Source: Crotophaga sulcirostris (lineage: Eukaryota; Chordata; Aves; Cuculiformes; Crotophagidae). Taken from it: a DNA stretch of 64,000 nt. The translations under genes were made by a program, and so were the position numbers. The stretch is from positions 1,367,090 to 1,431,089 of the forward strand of contig VYZB01000078.1 in assembly GCA_013397455.1 (NCBI GenBank). Direction: 5' to 3'. The notes under the pieces are model-generated. The model worked only from the letters and a program-made list of their open reading frames with translations. It made no database searches and was not told the DNA's origin. Shown one piece after another: positions 1-10,875 of this stretch (position 1 is its first letter; every line of letters begins with the position of its first letter).

Positions 1-1570
1 AACCACTAACTTTTTCCATTGAGAAGGAGCCCAAGAGGTGTGAAAGTGCTACAGCTCGTGATGGGGATTATTTTCCTACTGACTCGTCTAGGGGACAGAC
101 CTGGATCCTGAATCCAAAACAATGGTAAGGGAGAACGCAGTTGAACTCACATAAAGGGCATCTGGCTAGATTAAAGTATTTCGTACTGACCCATCAGCAA
201 ATGATTTTGTCAACTGGGCTGCTTCCTGCTTCTGCCTCTGAAGACTTTCACCTTCCATCACACTCTACAGTCTGAATTGTCACCTATTGCCAGTTTATGG
301 AAAAACATGAAGCCAAATCAGTGACCTGGCTGTTATTCCCTGAATTATATTTCTCAGTAGACAATCCTGATACTGCATTCAGTCTCTGCTGAACTGCTTT
401 GAGATATGGCAGCTAAGGAGTACAGTCCACAGTATATCCTGACCTCACTTCTCCTGTCATCTCATTGGCATTAATGTGGGGACATGGCAGAGGAACATCC
501 TCCTGAGGGGTTCTCACAGAGGGTGAGAGGCTGACTCATCCTTCAGAAGCTGCTTCTCAGAACCCATTTCACCCAGAAATACACTACACACATCATATGG
601 TAACAAATAATTCAAGAACAAGTCAATGGTTTCCACCTGTGGCTTGAAGGGAGTGACTGATGGTGGAGAGTAGAACAGAGAAGAAAAAGGGGATGTGGAT
701 TTTGTAAGCGTCCTGTCAGGGATGATGGATGCTGTAAGAACATTTTGCCTTTTATTGCACATACTTATCTGACAGTTCTGCTTTTTGTTGCAGAGTGCGC
801 TGAAAAGTGAAGTCTTGCGTGTAACTCTAAAAGCTGCCTTTTTGCTTAATGCTGTCTGTATTTTGTCTGCAGGCAAGAGTCTACTGCCCAGCAAAAGGGA
901 GCTGGCTATTATTTTTCTTCAGGAGAAACTGCATGCAGTTTTTGCAGCTAAAACAACATGGGATTAATTGCATTTACGATAGTCAAACTTAAAGAAACAG
1001 TGTCTAAGGACTGTTTCTAGGCTGCAAAAATTATCTGTGAAAGAAGTCCTCTTTTCAGCCTCAACAGTGACATTGTCCCAGGTGAAGGAAAACAAGCGCC
1101 TTGGTAACCAAAAACCTGATTTATTTTTTTTCCCAGCCAAAGTGATATTTAAAAGTTGGGAGATACTTGTCTTAGACTCTGACTTCTTTTTCAGTTATTT
1201 GGGTGGGTACACTAAAAAGCCAATAATCTTTGAAGGGCAAACACCTCCATCAGAGGTAGGAGAAAAGTATATGAGGCTATTATCTTGTCACAGTGTTAAG
1301 CTAGACAGCTTCTTGGCATTCTGCAAAAGAGGAGCTGACAAAGAGCTACAGTATGGCATATTGTTCTGTGGGACTAAATCTGATAGTCTGAAATGTCAGG
1401 TTATGATTTGTATGCTAATGGGAACCCGAATGAGGAAACCATTCATTCTTCAATGAGATCATATTCCCCTGTTCCCCATATACCTTACAGAGGAGATATG
1501 TGGGCAAACAAATTGCTACTAGTGGACATGCTTTTTTTTTCAAACTCCTGAGCCTGGGCAGAGATTTTTT
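1..1570. other. Unique noncoding DNA, no gene seen
   Basis: AT-rich sequence without a recognisable exon, repeat family or RNA gene. Open frames on both strands (for example 514-894 minus and 1037-1456 plus) are short, have no domain I recognise, and are not flanked by convincing splice sites that would make a conserved exon. I see nothing else in this stretch. Confidence 0.6.
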
Positions 1571-1631
1571 ATTACAATTACAGTTGCAATGACGATGACA
1601 ATGACAATGACAATTACAATTACACTTACAT
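1571..1631. repeat. Imperfect ATGACA/ACAATT hexanucleotide array
   Basis: About 60 bases of degenerate six-base units. The middle is built of ATGACA-type units (GACGATGACAATGACAATG) and both edges are built of ATTACA-type units, so the two ends of the array share one variant and the core another. This is a simple-sequence microsatellite with interruptions, presumably grown by slippage. It contains no coding signal. Confidence 0.85.
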
Positions 1632-3716
1632 ATAAAAAATTGTGCGAAGAGAATTTACCATTGTTCCTCACACTCCTCTATGGTGTCTTTCACAGAGCCT
1701 ATGCTCTGTACATGCAGTCACTCCTTGAAAAGTTGAGAAATAGAATTGTAATTAAGAAGTAAAATATTGCTTGGCTATGAATAAAGTATCAGGTCTGTTG
1801 TATTTCATCTATGGCCAGGATAAGACTCCCTTGGGATTACTCCAGCCCTCAAAATACAGTTTTCTTATCCTACTCAAGACATCTTACTAGATTCCTTGTT
1901 AAATGGAGAGATTGAATTTCATTGGGATTCTCAATCTACCCTGACCTTTTTAAGTAAACCATCATAAAAAGCACAAGAAGAATTTGATACCATAAGGGTA
2001 CACTATATTTGGGCCAGCAGGTGATTTTCTTTGATATTTGTGGTGACCATCAATCTGTCATTTCTCTGCATCGTGTATGCCAATATCAGATATTAGACAG
2101 CCCAAAACAATCCCAAACTCTCTGAAATATTTGTAAAATTTCATACTCTTTTTGCCTTTATTTTTTTTTCTGACAAAGAATAATTCTTTTCTGTCAAAAA
2201 CTGAAGACTAATACCCTGTGTAGGTCCGACACAAAAACATACATTTCCTGAAACTATTAAACATTTATTTGCTGTTATTCAGCTGCCAGACATAATCAGT
2301 TAGACATTCTTGCAGACTTTGATGGCTGTGGAAGATGTTTGTGACAATGATATCTCTTCCAGATTATGACTAGGTTGCTATATGACATGATTTCATAGGT
2401 TTATTTTGGGTTTTGTCCTACTTGTGCTGAAGTCTGTTATAGTTTTGTCATGGATTTTAATAAAAACAAAACTGGTCATTCTTTGTATTTTATGACAAAG
2501 CTTAAAAACCCTGATCCAACAGATTTCTGAAGACAGAGACCAAAGCATTTAATGGTAAATGATAGCAGATTCATCACAAAGTTAGACACTTGAAATATGG
2601 CAGTCCACTTTGAAAAGTTACAAAATCCATTGCCTACCATCATTTTCTGTGGAGGATCTATTGCATCTGCCTGTCAGTTCGTATGTAACTTGAATCTTTT
2701 GACACAAGGAAAAGGTAAAATAAAACGCTGTGTAAAAATCGCTCTGGACTTGCAATGTACCTAAATATGATACTCCAGTTCAAAGAATGGTGTTTGAACC
2801 AGACTGCAGTTACTGACAAACACGTTATTAATGATCAGCCATCAAATGCTTTTGATTAAAGAGAGAAATCCTGTAGTATTAGAGAAGGCCTTTTCTCCAT
2901 ATGCTGTAGCAGAGGTACTTAGAAAAAAAGGTGAACTGCTTTTTAAAAAGATTAATTACACCTGCAGTATATTTTTATCCTTTTTGGACATCAAGAAAAA
3001 AGAGAAGCTGACTTGATATTATTTTATCTATAAATGACACAGGAAGAAACTCCTTAGTTACAGGAATTAAGTGAATAATATATAATGCTATATGAAGCAT
3101 GGCACTGAGAATTTCAACTATGTTCCAACCAATGGTAGTACAATTTAAGAGAAAGAAAAACAAACCCAAACCAAAACATATTTGGTTTTGTTTGTCTTAA
3201 CTAGAAGCATTTTGAATGCACTCAGCTAAGTATGTAATGGAGAAATTTTCCATAGAACTCAGACATATGTGCCAGCTTTTCAAAGATATTTAGACATCTT
3301 AGGAGATAAATGGATGCTTCTGAACTTTTCAAATACACCAAGTCAAATTAGAAACTGAAAACCTAGCATAATTTGATGTCAGACATCTATCCTGCTTACA
3401 CGTGTTTGAAAATCCAAGTAAGTCTGCAGTCACATGCTTAGATCCCTAGACACATTTATAAGACTGTCCCAATATTGCCAGCTCTGGCTCAGAGCTCATC
3501 CAAAGTTGGATGTTCATGGAGGTATGCACCATTCTGTGTGCCCTTGAGCATGGTGTCTGCTTTTGTGTTGTGGCTATTAAGCTCAGGTCAGATTTTTTGT
3601 TAGGCAGCAGTCTGAACCTTTAGCATGTCACTTTGTATGGTCTGGTGTTTTGGGTCCATGATGTTGGTTCTAGTCCATCCTAGCTCACGTGTTCTGGGTT
3701 TCCACCTTCAGTTCTA
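1632..3716. other. Unique noncoding DNA, no gene seen
   Basis: AT-rich sequence with stop codons in all frames. The part around 3265-3450 reads like a very old interspersed repeat: it has TTTTCAAAGATATTTAGACA early on and TTTGAAAATCCAAGTAAGTC near the end, wording typical of ancient amniote repeats. I cannot assign it to a family with confidence. Nothing else is recognisable. Confidence 0.5.
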
Positions 3717-3756
3717 CATGGATGGATGGATGGATGGATGGACGGATGGATGGATG
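3717..3756. repeat. (GATG)n microsatellite
   Basis: Roughly ten tetranucleotide GGAT/GATG units in a row, interrupted by one A-to-C change (GGAC) near position 3741. Translating it gives a periodic Met-Asp-Gly-Trp pattern, which explains the open frame at 3625-3843; that frame is a by-product of the microsatellite and not a gene. Confidence 0.95.
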
Positions 3757-4477
3757 TCTCTCTCAGCATCTGGCTCAATATGTGAAATTCATTCTCCTCG
3801 GCCAGTAGGCAAGGCAGGGCTTAGTGAAGAACAGCAGTTGTAAGGGAAAAATTAAGGGGAGAAGGTTTGACTTATGCAGACCTACTGAAGGTAGATCTGG
3901 TACTGAACCTGCTGTGCATCTGCAGTTAGTTTGTACATGTTGATGTGGCTGAGGTCCTCCAAGGGTGTAAGGCTGTGATGCATGAACAGATAAACTGTAC
4001 ATGTGATGCAGTCTCTGGTCAGAAACTTCTGATACTGTGTCTTGAAGCATGTCTGGACTGCCAGTGACAAGACAGACCATGGGCTGAAACTCCCCACACC
4101 ACTGGTGGTGGTAAAGTAGAGTTGAAGGTCATGCCCCTGTTCTCCTTGTGCCTGTAATCAGGCAGATAAAGATCAAACTGCATCATACACAATGTAGATG
4201 CCAGTCATGCATGAAGAGCCATAATTACAGACTTCTGTGCCTGTGCGGAATTCAGTCATAGTTTTACTCTTCGAAAATAATCCTGGCAGAGGATTGGCAT
4301 GTCAGAGAAAGAATGAATGTCGACTTTTCTTGTAGCTGCTGGTTGTGGCGTGGAACACTAGAAACGAATATATTCAGTGAAGTTGTTTTTTCCATATGAA
4401 ATAGAGTGTTGTTTCTTGAGTTACACTTCTTTGGCCGAGTCAAGCATTTCCTGCGAGGACTGGATGTATTCATGCTC
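3757..4477. other. Unique noncoding DNA, no gene seen
   Basis: No recognisable gene or repeat. Open frames on the minus strand at 3775-4097 overlap each other in different frames and have no known domain. The stretch separates the GATG microsatellite from the palindromic relic at 4478. Confidence 0.55.
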
Positions 4478-4600
4478 AGGCCCTGATCCTGCAATCTGAT
4501 CTAACTGGGGGAGTTGTCTTGTGCAAAGATGAAAAGCCCTCACAGGATCTCTGCCTAGGTGAAAAGGTCTGCCAGGGTAGAACTGATTGCAGAACTTAAA
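4478..4600. mobile_element. Palindromic MITE-like ancient repeat relic
   Basis: The left edge reads CAGGCCCTGATCCTGCAATC and the right edge contains GATTGCAGAA, so the ends are imperfect inverted repeats: CCTGCAATC at the left pairs with GATTGCAGA at the right, offset by one mismatch. From memory, sauropsid genomes hold an abundant old repeat whose ends read GGCCCTGATCCTGCAA and its reverse complement. This copy fits that pattern but is degraded in the middle. Its short length, absence of coding potential and terminal inverted repeats fit a non-autonomous DNA transposon. I do not assign a family name. Confidence 0.5.
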
Positions 4601-7600
4601 CCAGCAACTGAAAACCAAAACTGACTCAGAATAAAATAGGTAGAAACACTCTCCTCCCCGTCGTCTTCAGAAGACCTTGAAAATCCTCTGTGCTTACAGG
4701 AAAATAATTTTTTGATTGTTGGTTCCAACAAACTGTTTCCAGAGTTTTCTACATTTTCAGGCTGACAATGTTTTTTATGACAAGTTTAAGTTCTAAATCA
4801 GGCAGTATTCCCTAAACTGTAAACAAAGCTGCAATTTGAGGAGATATTTTCCCTCAGCAAAATAGTTTGCAATTTTTCAATGTGTAAGGAATTGTAGGCA
4901 ATACTGAGGTGGCTTGCAGAGAATATGATAAATTTGCAAGGCATACTGTACTTAGAGAAAAAAGATGGAAAAGTTCCTCCATGCTTATTTTCTCCCCCAT
5001 TTATAATCATTAGGCTCTAAACGCCCCATACATCTCTGTCATTTAGATAAGAGGCATTGATTGCTTAACTGCTGCACAGACATTTCATACACCTGGTTTT
5101 AGATGACATTTCAGGGGTAGAAAGAGAAGGAAGTACTGTTAAAAGTGTTCACAGTTTGCAATGTCAAACTTTATTACATAAAGTCATAAACAACCCCAAT
5201 TAGAAGTAAGTTCATTCATAGCCAGGATTTTAAGCCAGGTCTGGCTTCATTAAATGTTTCCTGCAGTCAAGCAAGGCATTGGGATGTATAAACTGAGCCC
5301 TGATATATAATAAAACACAATAAACTTCTAAAAAGACTTTGCTTTTCCTTTGGACTGATTTCTTGTCAAGGTCCAGCAAATCCTGAGGAAGGGGTTAAGT
5401 AGAGGTCTTGAGGGACCACTTGACATCTGCTACACTTGTGACTTTTTGATCTTGTTTTTTTTTCCTGGCTTTGAGGGATGCCCTACAGTAAAGGCCATGT
5501 GTGCCTGTGTGTGTTTCCCAGAGATGGCTGGGGCTGGGAGGGGCACAGTGGCCAAGGGAGCAAAGAAAACAGGTCCTTGATGACAGATCAAATGAAGGCA
5601 AAAAAAAAGATGAGAAGGGGGATTACATGCTCTCTAATCATGGTAATGGGAAGGAAAACACTGAGGGTCTCAAGTGTGAAAGCCTTTGTCCGAAGGAATG
5701 TAAGCATCAAGGATGTTTTGCTATTATAAACCAAAACATTGCCCAAGTGCCCGGGAGTGTAGCATTTGCCAGCTCCTCCATGTGCAAGTGGCCAGTCCTG
5801 GGCCTCATGGTGCAGTTTGCCCTTCCTGGGCACCACAGACAGCTCGGGGGGAAGCTGTGGGCTCTGCTGTGGCCCTGTGGTCCCATCAGAGCTCTGAGCA
5901 GCCCACAGGGTGGGCTGGGAGCTCGGAGCAGGTTGTGGGAGGTCACGTGTCTCATGGAGAAAGCCACTGAGCTGGCCTCCTGAGCTGGTCACTTTAGAGG
6001 GTCTAACTTCTCTTGTACCTCTGCCTCCCAGGCTGGCTTTTTCTGACACTCTCTCACTGGCTCCACCAACTTGTGGCTTCATTAGTTAGAAGAAGATTAT
6101 TAATGAGAAGCCAGTTCAGCTACATGGTAGGGGGACATCATCACAGGGGCTTCCAGTGGCAACATGAAGATGTCCCACCTTGGAGGCACCTGCTTTGCAG
6201 CATGTGTACTGAGGTCTCTCAGACTCATGAGGAGGCTCCAGTGTGTAAGACAACCTCCTCCAGATGTGGCCTCTAAGCACCACATGCCACTCTTTCCCTG
6301 AGGTGCGCAGCCAAAGGGTGCTGGTGCTGGGCATCTCTTTAGTCTGTGGACTGCCACACCAGGAAGAAAGAGATGCTTCTTTGCTCACTGAGACTCCCAC
6401 GTATTTTTGTGTCACTTTTTCACCTTGTGTAGTTCCCTGGGGGAAACGTATTATTAATTTGCTTCATGAGGCCAGTTTATTGTTTACTGTCACATTTTGT
6501 GAACGAACAGCCCGTTTAACCTGCAGTTTATCTCTTTCTCTTAAAGGCTTTTTTTTCTCCTTCTTTCCCTCCTTGTCCTTTAGCTGATTGACCTCCATTT
6601 CCAATCTATACCTCAGTGATGAACTAGTTCAAGCACTGGCCTCTGGATTCCCACAAATATGGGCACTTGTTTAAAATTGCACTCAGGTTTTAATCCAACA
6701 GCACATCTCCATCTTCAGGTCTGACATTAGGATTTACAAAATAAAGGACAATAAGCCTATCTTTGTGTCAGTTTCCCTGTGGTGATCCCACTTCTCCGAA
6801 ACAGCTATTTCTCAGGAATGGGTGTACCATAGTTTCTTGTAACATGGAATTTCTCAAGCCCTTATTGCTGCAGCTGTGATAGTTGTGCGTAAGCTACTGG
6901 CAGATGTGCTGGCATCCAAAAGTTGCATGGGAACAAGCTTGAACAAGAAATCATTTTGCTTTCATGTACCATGATTTCTGCAAAGCTGACATTTCCAGTG
7001 AGGGCTTAAACTACTGTCACATAGTTTTTGAGTGAAAATCCATTTACAATGAGAATGACCCCACATACCAAAAGTTTAAACAAATGCCCTCTGTACACAT
7101 TTCCTACAGCGGGGATCAAGTTCCATTTGTATGATGTAAGTAGGCCTCAAACAAGCCTCTCACCTACACATGGAACAGAAATCAACAGAAAACTGAAATG
7201 ACAGCCATATGCACGGGACGTTTTATATGCTATGGCCAGGCTTGCAGACCTCAAGTAGAAGGATCTTCTGATCTGAAGATGCAATTGAAAACAGGTGCCT
7301 GACATGCTGCACATAAAAAAGTATACAGGCAATTTGGGAGCTCTCTGGAGATTCTTTCAACTGCCGAAAATATGGAGACAACTTCCCAGCCCCCGATCCT
7401 GTGCTTCTCCTCTAATTCCCCTGCTCCCCCCCTCCCAGAAACAGAGGAAACTGCCAGGCCATGGTGATGCTGCCCTGATTAGTAAAAGAAAATGTGAAAA
7501 GGATTAAGGAGGATGCATCAAAATGTCAGTCTGATTTTGAATTGCTGAAAAAGAAACTTTTTTTTAATACAAGTGTCTGTCACAACGACCTAGGTGACCT

Positions 7601-8402
7601 TGTTTTGCAAGTGAAAGCCTTTGACTGTGACCCAGGCATGCTTCCTGTGTCCAACTCCTGTTTAGCAAATAAACTGAAAGCACTGCCCATGTTTATGGTA
7701 AACACCTGATTAGGTTCTACTAAAAAAATAAAAATTACAGCTGGATAATACAGGACCTGATTAGGTTTCCTTTTTATTTGTTGTCACCAAATGCTCCTGA
7801 TCTTTTTGAGCTCTAAGGCCTGTTAAGTGGACGTTTTAATATTGTGCAACAGACAACGCAGCTGTACTTCATTTGTAGATAATTGATGCAATACATGTAA
7901 TAACCCAACTAGATATGTTGACTCGTGAGATAGTTTAGGTGTAGATGTTACAGCGCAGCTGGAAATGTTGCCATCACACAAACCGGTTGCAGATTAATGG
8001 AGTCAGGTCTCTGTCTGCACTAGGAAGAGATAAAGGCCACAGTCAAATATAAAAACAAGTTCTGAAGAGTTATTCTAAGTTTAAACAGTATTTGAAAATA
8101 TTTTCCCAACCACAATGCATGTAATATGAACCTGGAATTGCTTAACTATATGGTGATTTGGCAATTTTATATGTAGTGAATTCATGAAGCTGAGAACATC
8201 GGTAAGGAGAAAAGAGCGTGGCCTAATATTGAAAAGGTAACGCCAAGGTGAGCATTTCCAATGGTCTGATACTGAGTGATATCTGTGAAGTTGTCTGGGT
8301 CTGCGCTTCCTGGTGTGGGTTCTAGGGTGATGATATCTACCAACGACCGCTCCAGGACCTGCTGTCATTTGGTGACACAACCAAATAGTTAGAAGTTAGT
8401 GC
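4601..8402. other. Unique noncoding DNA with a GC-richer patch at 5.5-6.4 kb
   Basis: No gene recognised. Between about 5500 and 6400 the base composition rises and long open frames appear on both strands at once (5501-5983 plus and 5588-6082 minus). Simultaneous openness on both strands is what low stop-codon density in GC-richer DNA produces, and neither translation shows a known domain. A pyrimidine-rich run lies at 6530-6585. The 13-base motif ACCTGATTAGGTT occurs twice at 7704 and 7755 and is reported separately. Confidence 0.55.
7690..7930. promoter_or_regulatory. Candidate conserved noncoding element
   Basis: This block has the texture of a vertebrate enhancer: AT-rich but not low-complexity, with several intact transcription-factor-like words. 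These include two copies of ACCTGATTAGGTT (7704-7716 and 7755-7767), a C/EBP-like ATTGTGCAA near 7840 and GATAATTGATG near 7880. It has no open frame and no repeat signature. Being an enhancer is an inference from composition only; no cross-species alignment was available. Confidence 0.2.
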
Positions 8403-8485
8403 TTGAACCAGAGGGATCTGGGATCTATTTTCACCTCTGCATGTTAATGGCGCTCCATGCCCCATTTGCCTCATCTTTGAAGGAG
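8403..8485 (-). mobile_element. MIR (CORE-SINE) relic
   Basis: Read on the minus strand, this piece follows the 3' half of the MIR consensus. On the plus strand it shows GATCTGGGATC...CACCTCTGC, matching the reverse-complemented MIR words for 'CAGAGCTGGGATTCGAACCC', and then CCATTTGCCTCATCTTTGAA, matching the reverse-complemented '...CAGATGAGGAAAC' block. The part between is partly deleted. The relic may continue to about 8600, where short TATTATNACTACTATTATC-like wording resembles the next MIR block. MIRs are tRNA-derived SINEs that stopped moving long ago, and such divergence is expected in a bird. Confidence 0.6.
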
Positions 8486-10727
8486 AAGTAAAAATGTTTA
8501 TGCACTTTCTGAATTCTTTTTGGAATCTGTGGTGGAAAACAAACATGCAGTTCTGAAGTACTATTATGACTACTATTATCACTAACATCATTGCAATATT
8601 TAAATACTGATTGTGAATTCCCAACCATTACCTGGTGAATTACTTTGTATATGCCTCTATATACAGTGAACTTGGTGCTAGTTATCAGCACCCCTTGGAT
8701 CGATAACTAATTCCAGGAGGAACAGGAAAAATAGGACTGAGCTCCTGCAAATTTGTGCCTCAAGGCTGCGTTGTCTGATGCCTTCTGAGGTGTAAACACT
8801 GAACAAGGCTTTTCTACTCTTTGAGATGTTCATGATATCCTTCACCTGTGTGGACTCCTTGAGGACAATTCAGGGTTGAGTGCAGTCTGTAGCCTCTGTC
8901 TAATTGCTTTCTTCCATCTATTCAGTTGTCTCTTTTCTGAAAACATACGAGCGTATATTGCACTGTGTCCTCTGCACATTGATTAAAACTAACAAGCAAA
9001 GACAGAGTATCAGGACTCAGGTACAAACAGACAGATGAACAGGTGCATGTACAAGTACATTTGCTCATGAAACAGGCTAAAAACTCTTTCCTTGACTTGT
9101 TTCTACTGATTCAACTGAAATAAAAGTTAGTTAGACAACAGTTCTAATTTTTTTGGTTGTTGTTTTTGTTATGAGCCCATTATAGCAAATAATTTGGGAT
9201 CTCTCTGGATGCTATTTGCTGGGAAAAAAAGTCATAGCTTTGAAAGTATCAGTTCAGGTTAAGTATTTCCAGACTGGCAAGAAAGAACTAGTCAGACTCT
9301 TTTCTTGTGAAATGGACACATTTCTATGGCTGGTATCTGATTCAGGAATTTCACAGCAATGGATCTAATGCAATCAATCTATCTATGCTTTTAGGGCATC
9401 TGATTTCTGTCAGTCCTAAATAATAGCATCACATGTTCATTCTGCAGTTGATATTTTTTCTCTGTGAACACAGGAAAAGGAGAGTCTTGTGACTGGAAAG
9501 GAAATAAAGGAAACTAGCATTAGTATTAGCATCCAAAGAATTGTATATATATATATACATAAACATATATTTGGACTACATTGCTTACTTTGTTAATATT
9601 GACTTGGGTTTGGGATACTGGAATGTTTGCTGAATGAATATGTGTACTTAATAACTGGTTGTTGGTAGAAAATCTTACTCAGTAATACAGAGCGAAGGTA
9701 AGACACCTTGAGGTTAAACACTTTTGGAGTGTAAATGACTATATATGAGATATTAGTTGATGAAATTCTTCTTCTTTGACTGTCACCAAATGTGGCTTTA
9801 TGAGAACCAACACATGGAAAGGGCGCAAGATGGCAAAACTATCCCCTTCTATCCACAGGAGTATTGTGGAATTGCTTCTTACATTTCTTCGCAGTTTGAA
9901 GAAACCAGACTTTTCCTTGGGTATACCATCTTAGTTGAACATGACTTCAGACTCATGTTGTTTCACAACTTCCTTTTTCTTCAGCCTTGTTCCTCCTGTT
10001 TAATATAAGCAACACTTTGACTGAAGTACGTTGCCTAGTTGTTGTTATGTATATTGCTGTTTATGTGATCTGGTAAGGAAAAGAAGCATTTGCTAAAGTC
10101 TCATCTGTACTGAGAATGCTTAGCTGACCAACAAGATGAAGTACAAGGGTGGAGATTTGAAGGAGCTCTCCAGAGAGGTCAAAAGGGTGGATAAATTGTG
10201 AGTTATAGATATGCAGCAACTGGCCTTAACATGAAACCATGTTAGGATGAGTGGTGTGTGTAGAATCACATCAGTTCCAGAACACGGAGTTCAACTCTGT
10301 GATGCTTCAAAGCAATGGTTTCTATTTCAATGCAAATTTGACAATGATAGATGTTAATCACACTCCTTAATGAAGAACCAGAGGCATAAAAGTGAGTGGT
10401 GTGGCATATGAATCCCATAAAATAGAAAAGAACCACATGCAGTAGATATACTTAACTGCTCAGGAAACCAATCAACACCTCTAAAATGTGTCTACATGGT
10501 AGCATAAAATACTTGAAAGTTAGCAGATTTTGCAGCAAAACCTAGAGATCTCAGTTTTACCAAAATTCCAACCGGTAATTTTACAACTGCATGAAAAATA
10601 AAGCAGAATTAGTCTCTGAACTGAGATAGTCTTATTGATAACAAAAGCATCCGGAAAAGAAAATACTAGTTCTGAAAAGGATTTTTTTTTTCATTTGCCA
10701 CTGTTGAGGAAAGATGTTTGCTTTAAT
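8486..10727. other. Unique noncoding DNA, no gene seen
   Basis: AT-rich, no recognisable gene. A short TA-rich dinucleotide run (about 9543-9570, TATATATATATACATA) is present. Open frames such as 9757-10008 plus have no domain and no codon bias that I can see. Confidence 0.55.
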
Positions 10728-10875
10728 CCTGATCCTGAAATCAATTTACTTGCCCAATTTCAGACATGAGTAGTCTCACTGACTTCAGACAAAGGGTAGT
10801 CCTGCTGAGATCAATAGTGGTACTCCTATATAACATTAAGCACATGCATGCGTCTTTTCAGCACCCAGATCTCAA
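10728..10875. mobile_element. Palindromic ancient interspersed repeat relic
   Basis: The core contains two 21-base arms in inverted orientation: GAGTAGTCTCACTGACTTCA-G at 10768-10788 and CTGAGATCAATAGTGGTACT-C at 10805-10825, matching at most positions once one is reverse-complemented. The outer parts also mirror each other (GATCCTGAAA on the left; TTTTCAGCACC on the right). The words GATCCTG, GAGTAGTC, CACTGACTTCA and TTAAGCACATGCATG are those of a widespread old repeat of birds, crocodilians and turtles, as I remember it. It is probably a MITE-type element related to the relic at 4478, or from a sister family. Confidence 0.5.

Noticed and set aside
3625..3843. 72-codon frame with a periodic Met-Asp-Gly-Trp repeat
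   Set aside because: It is a translation of the GATG microsatellite.
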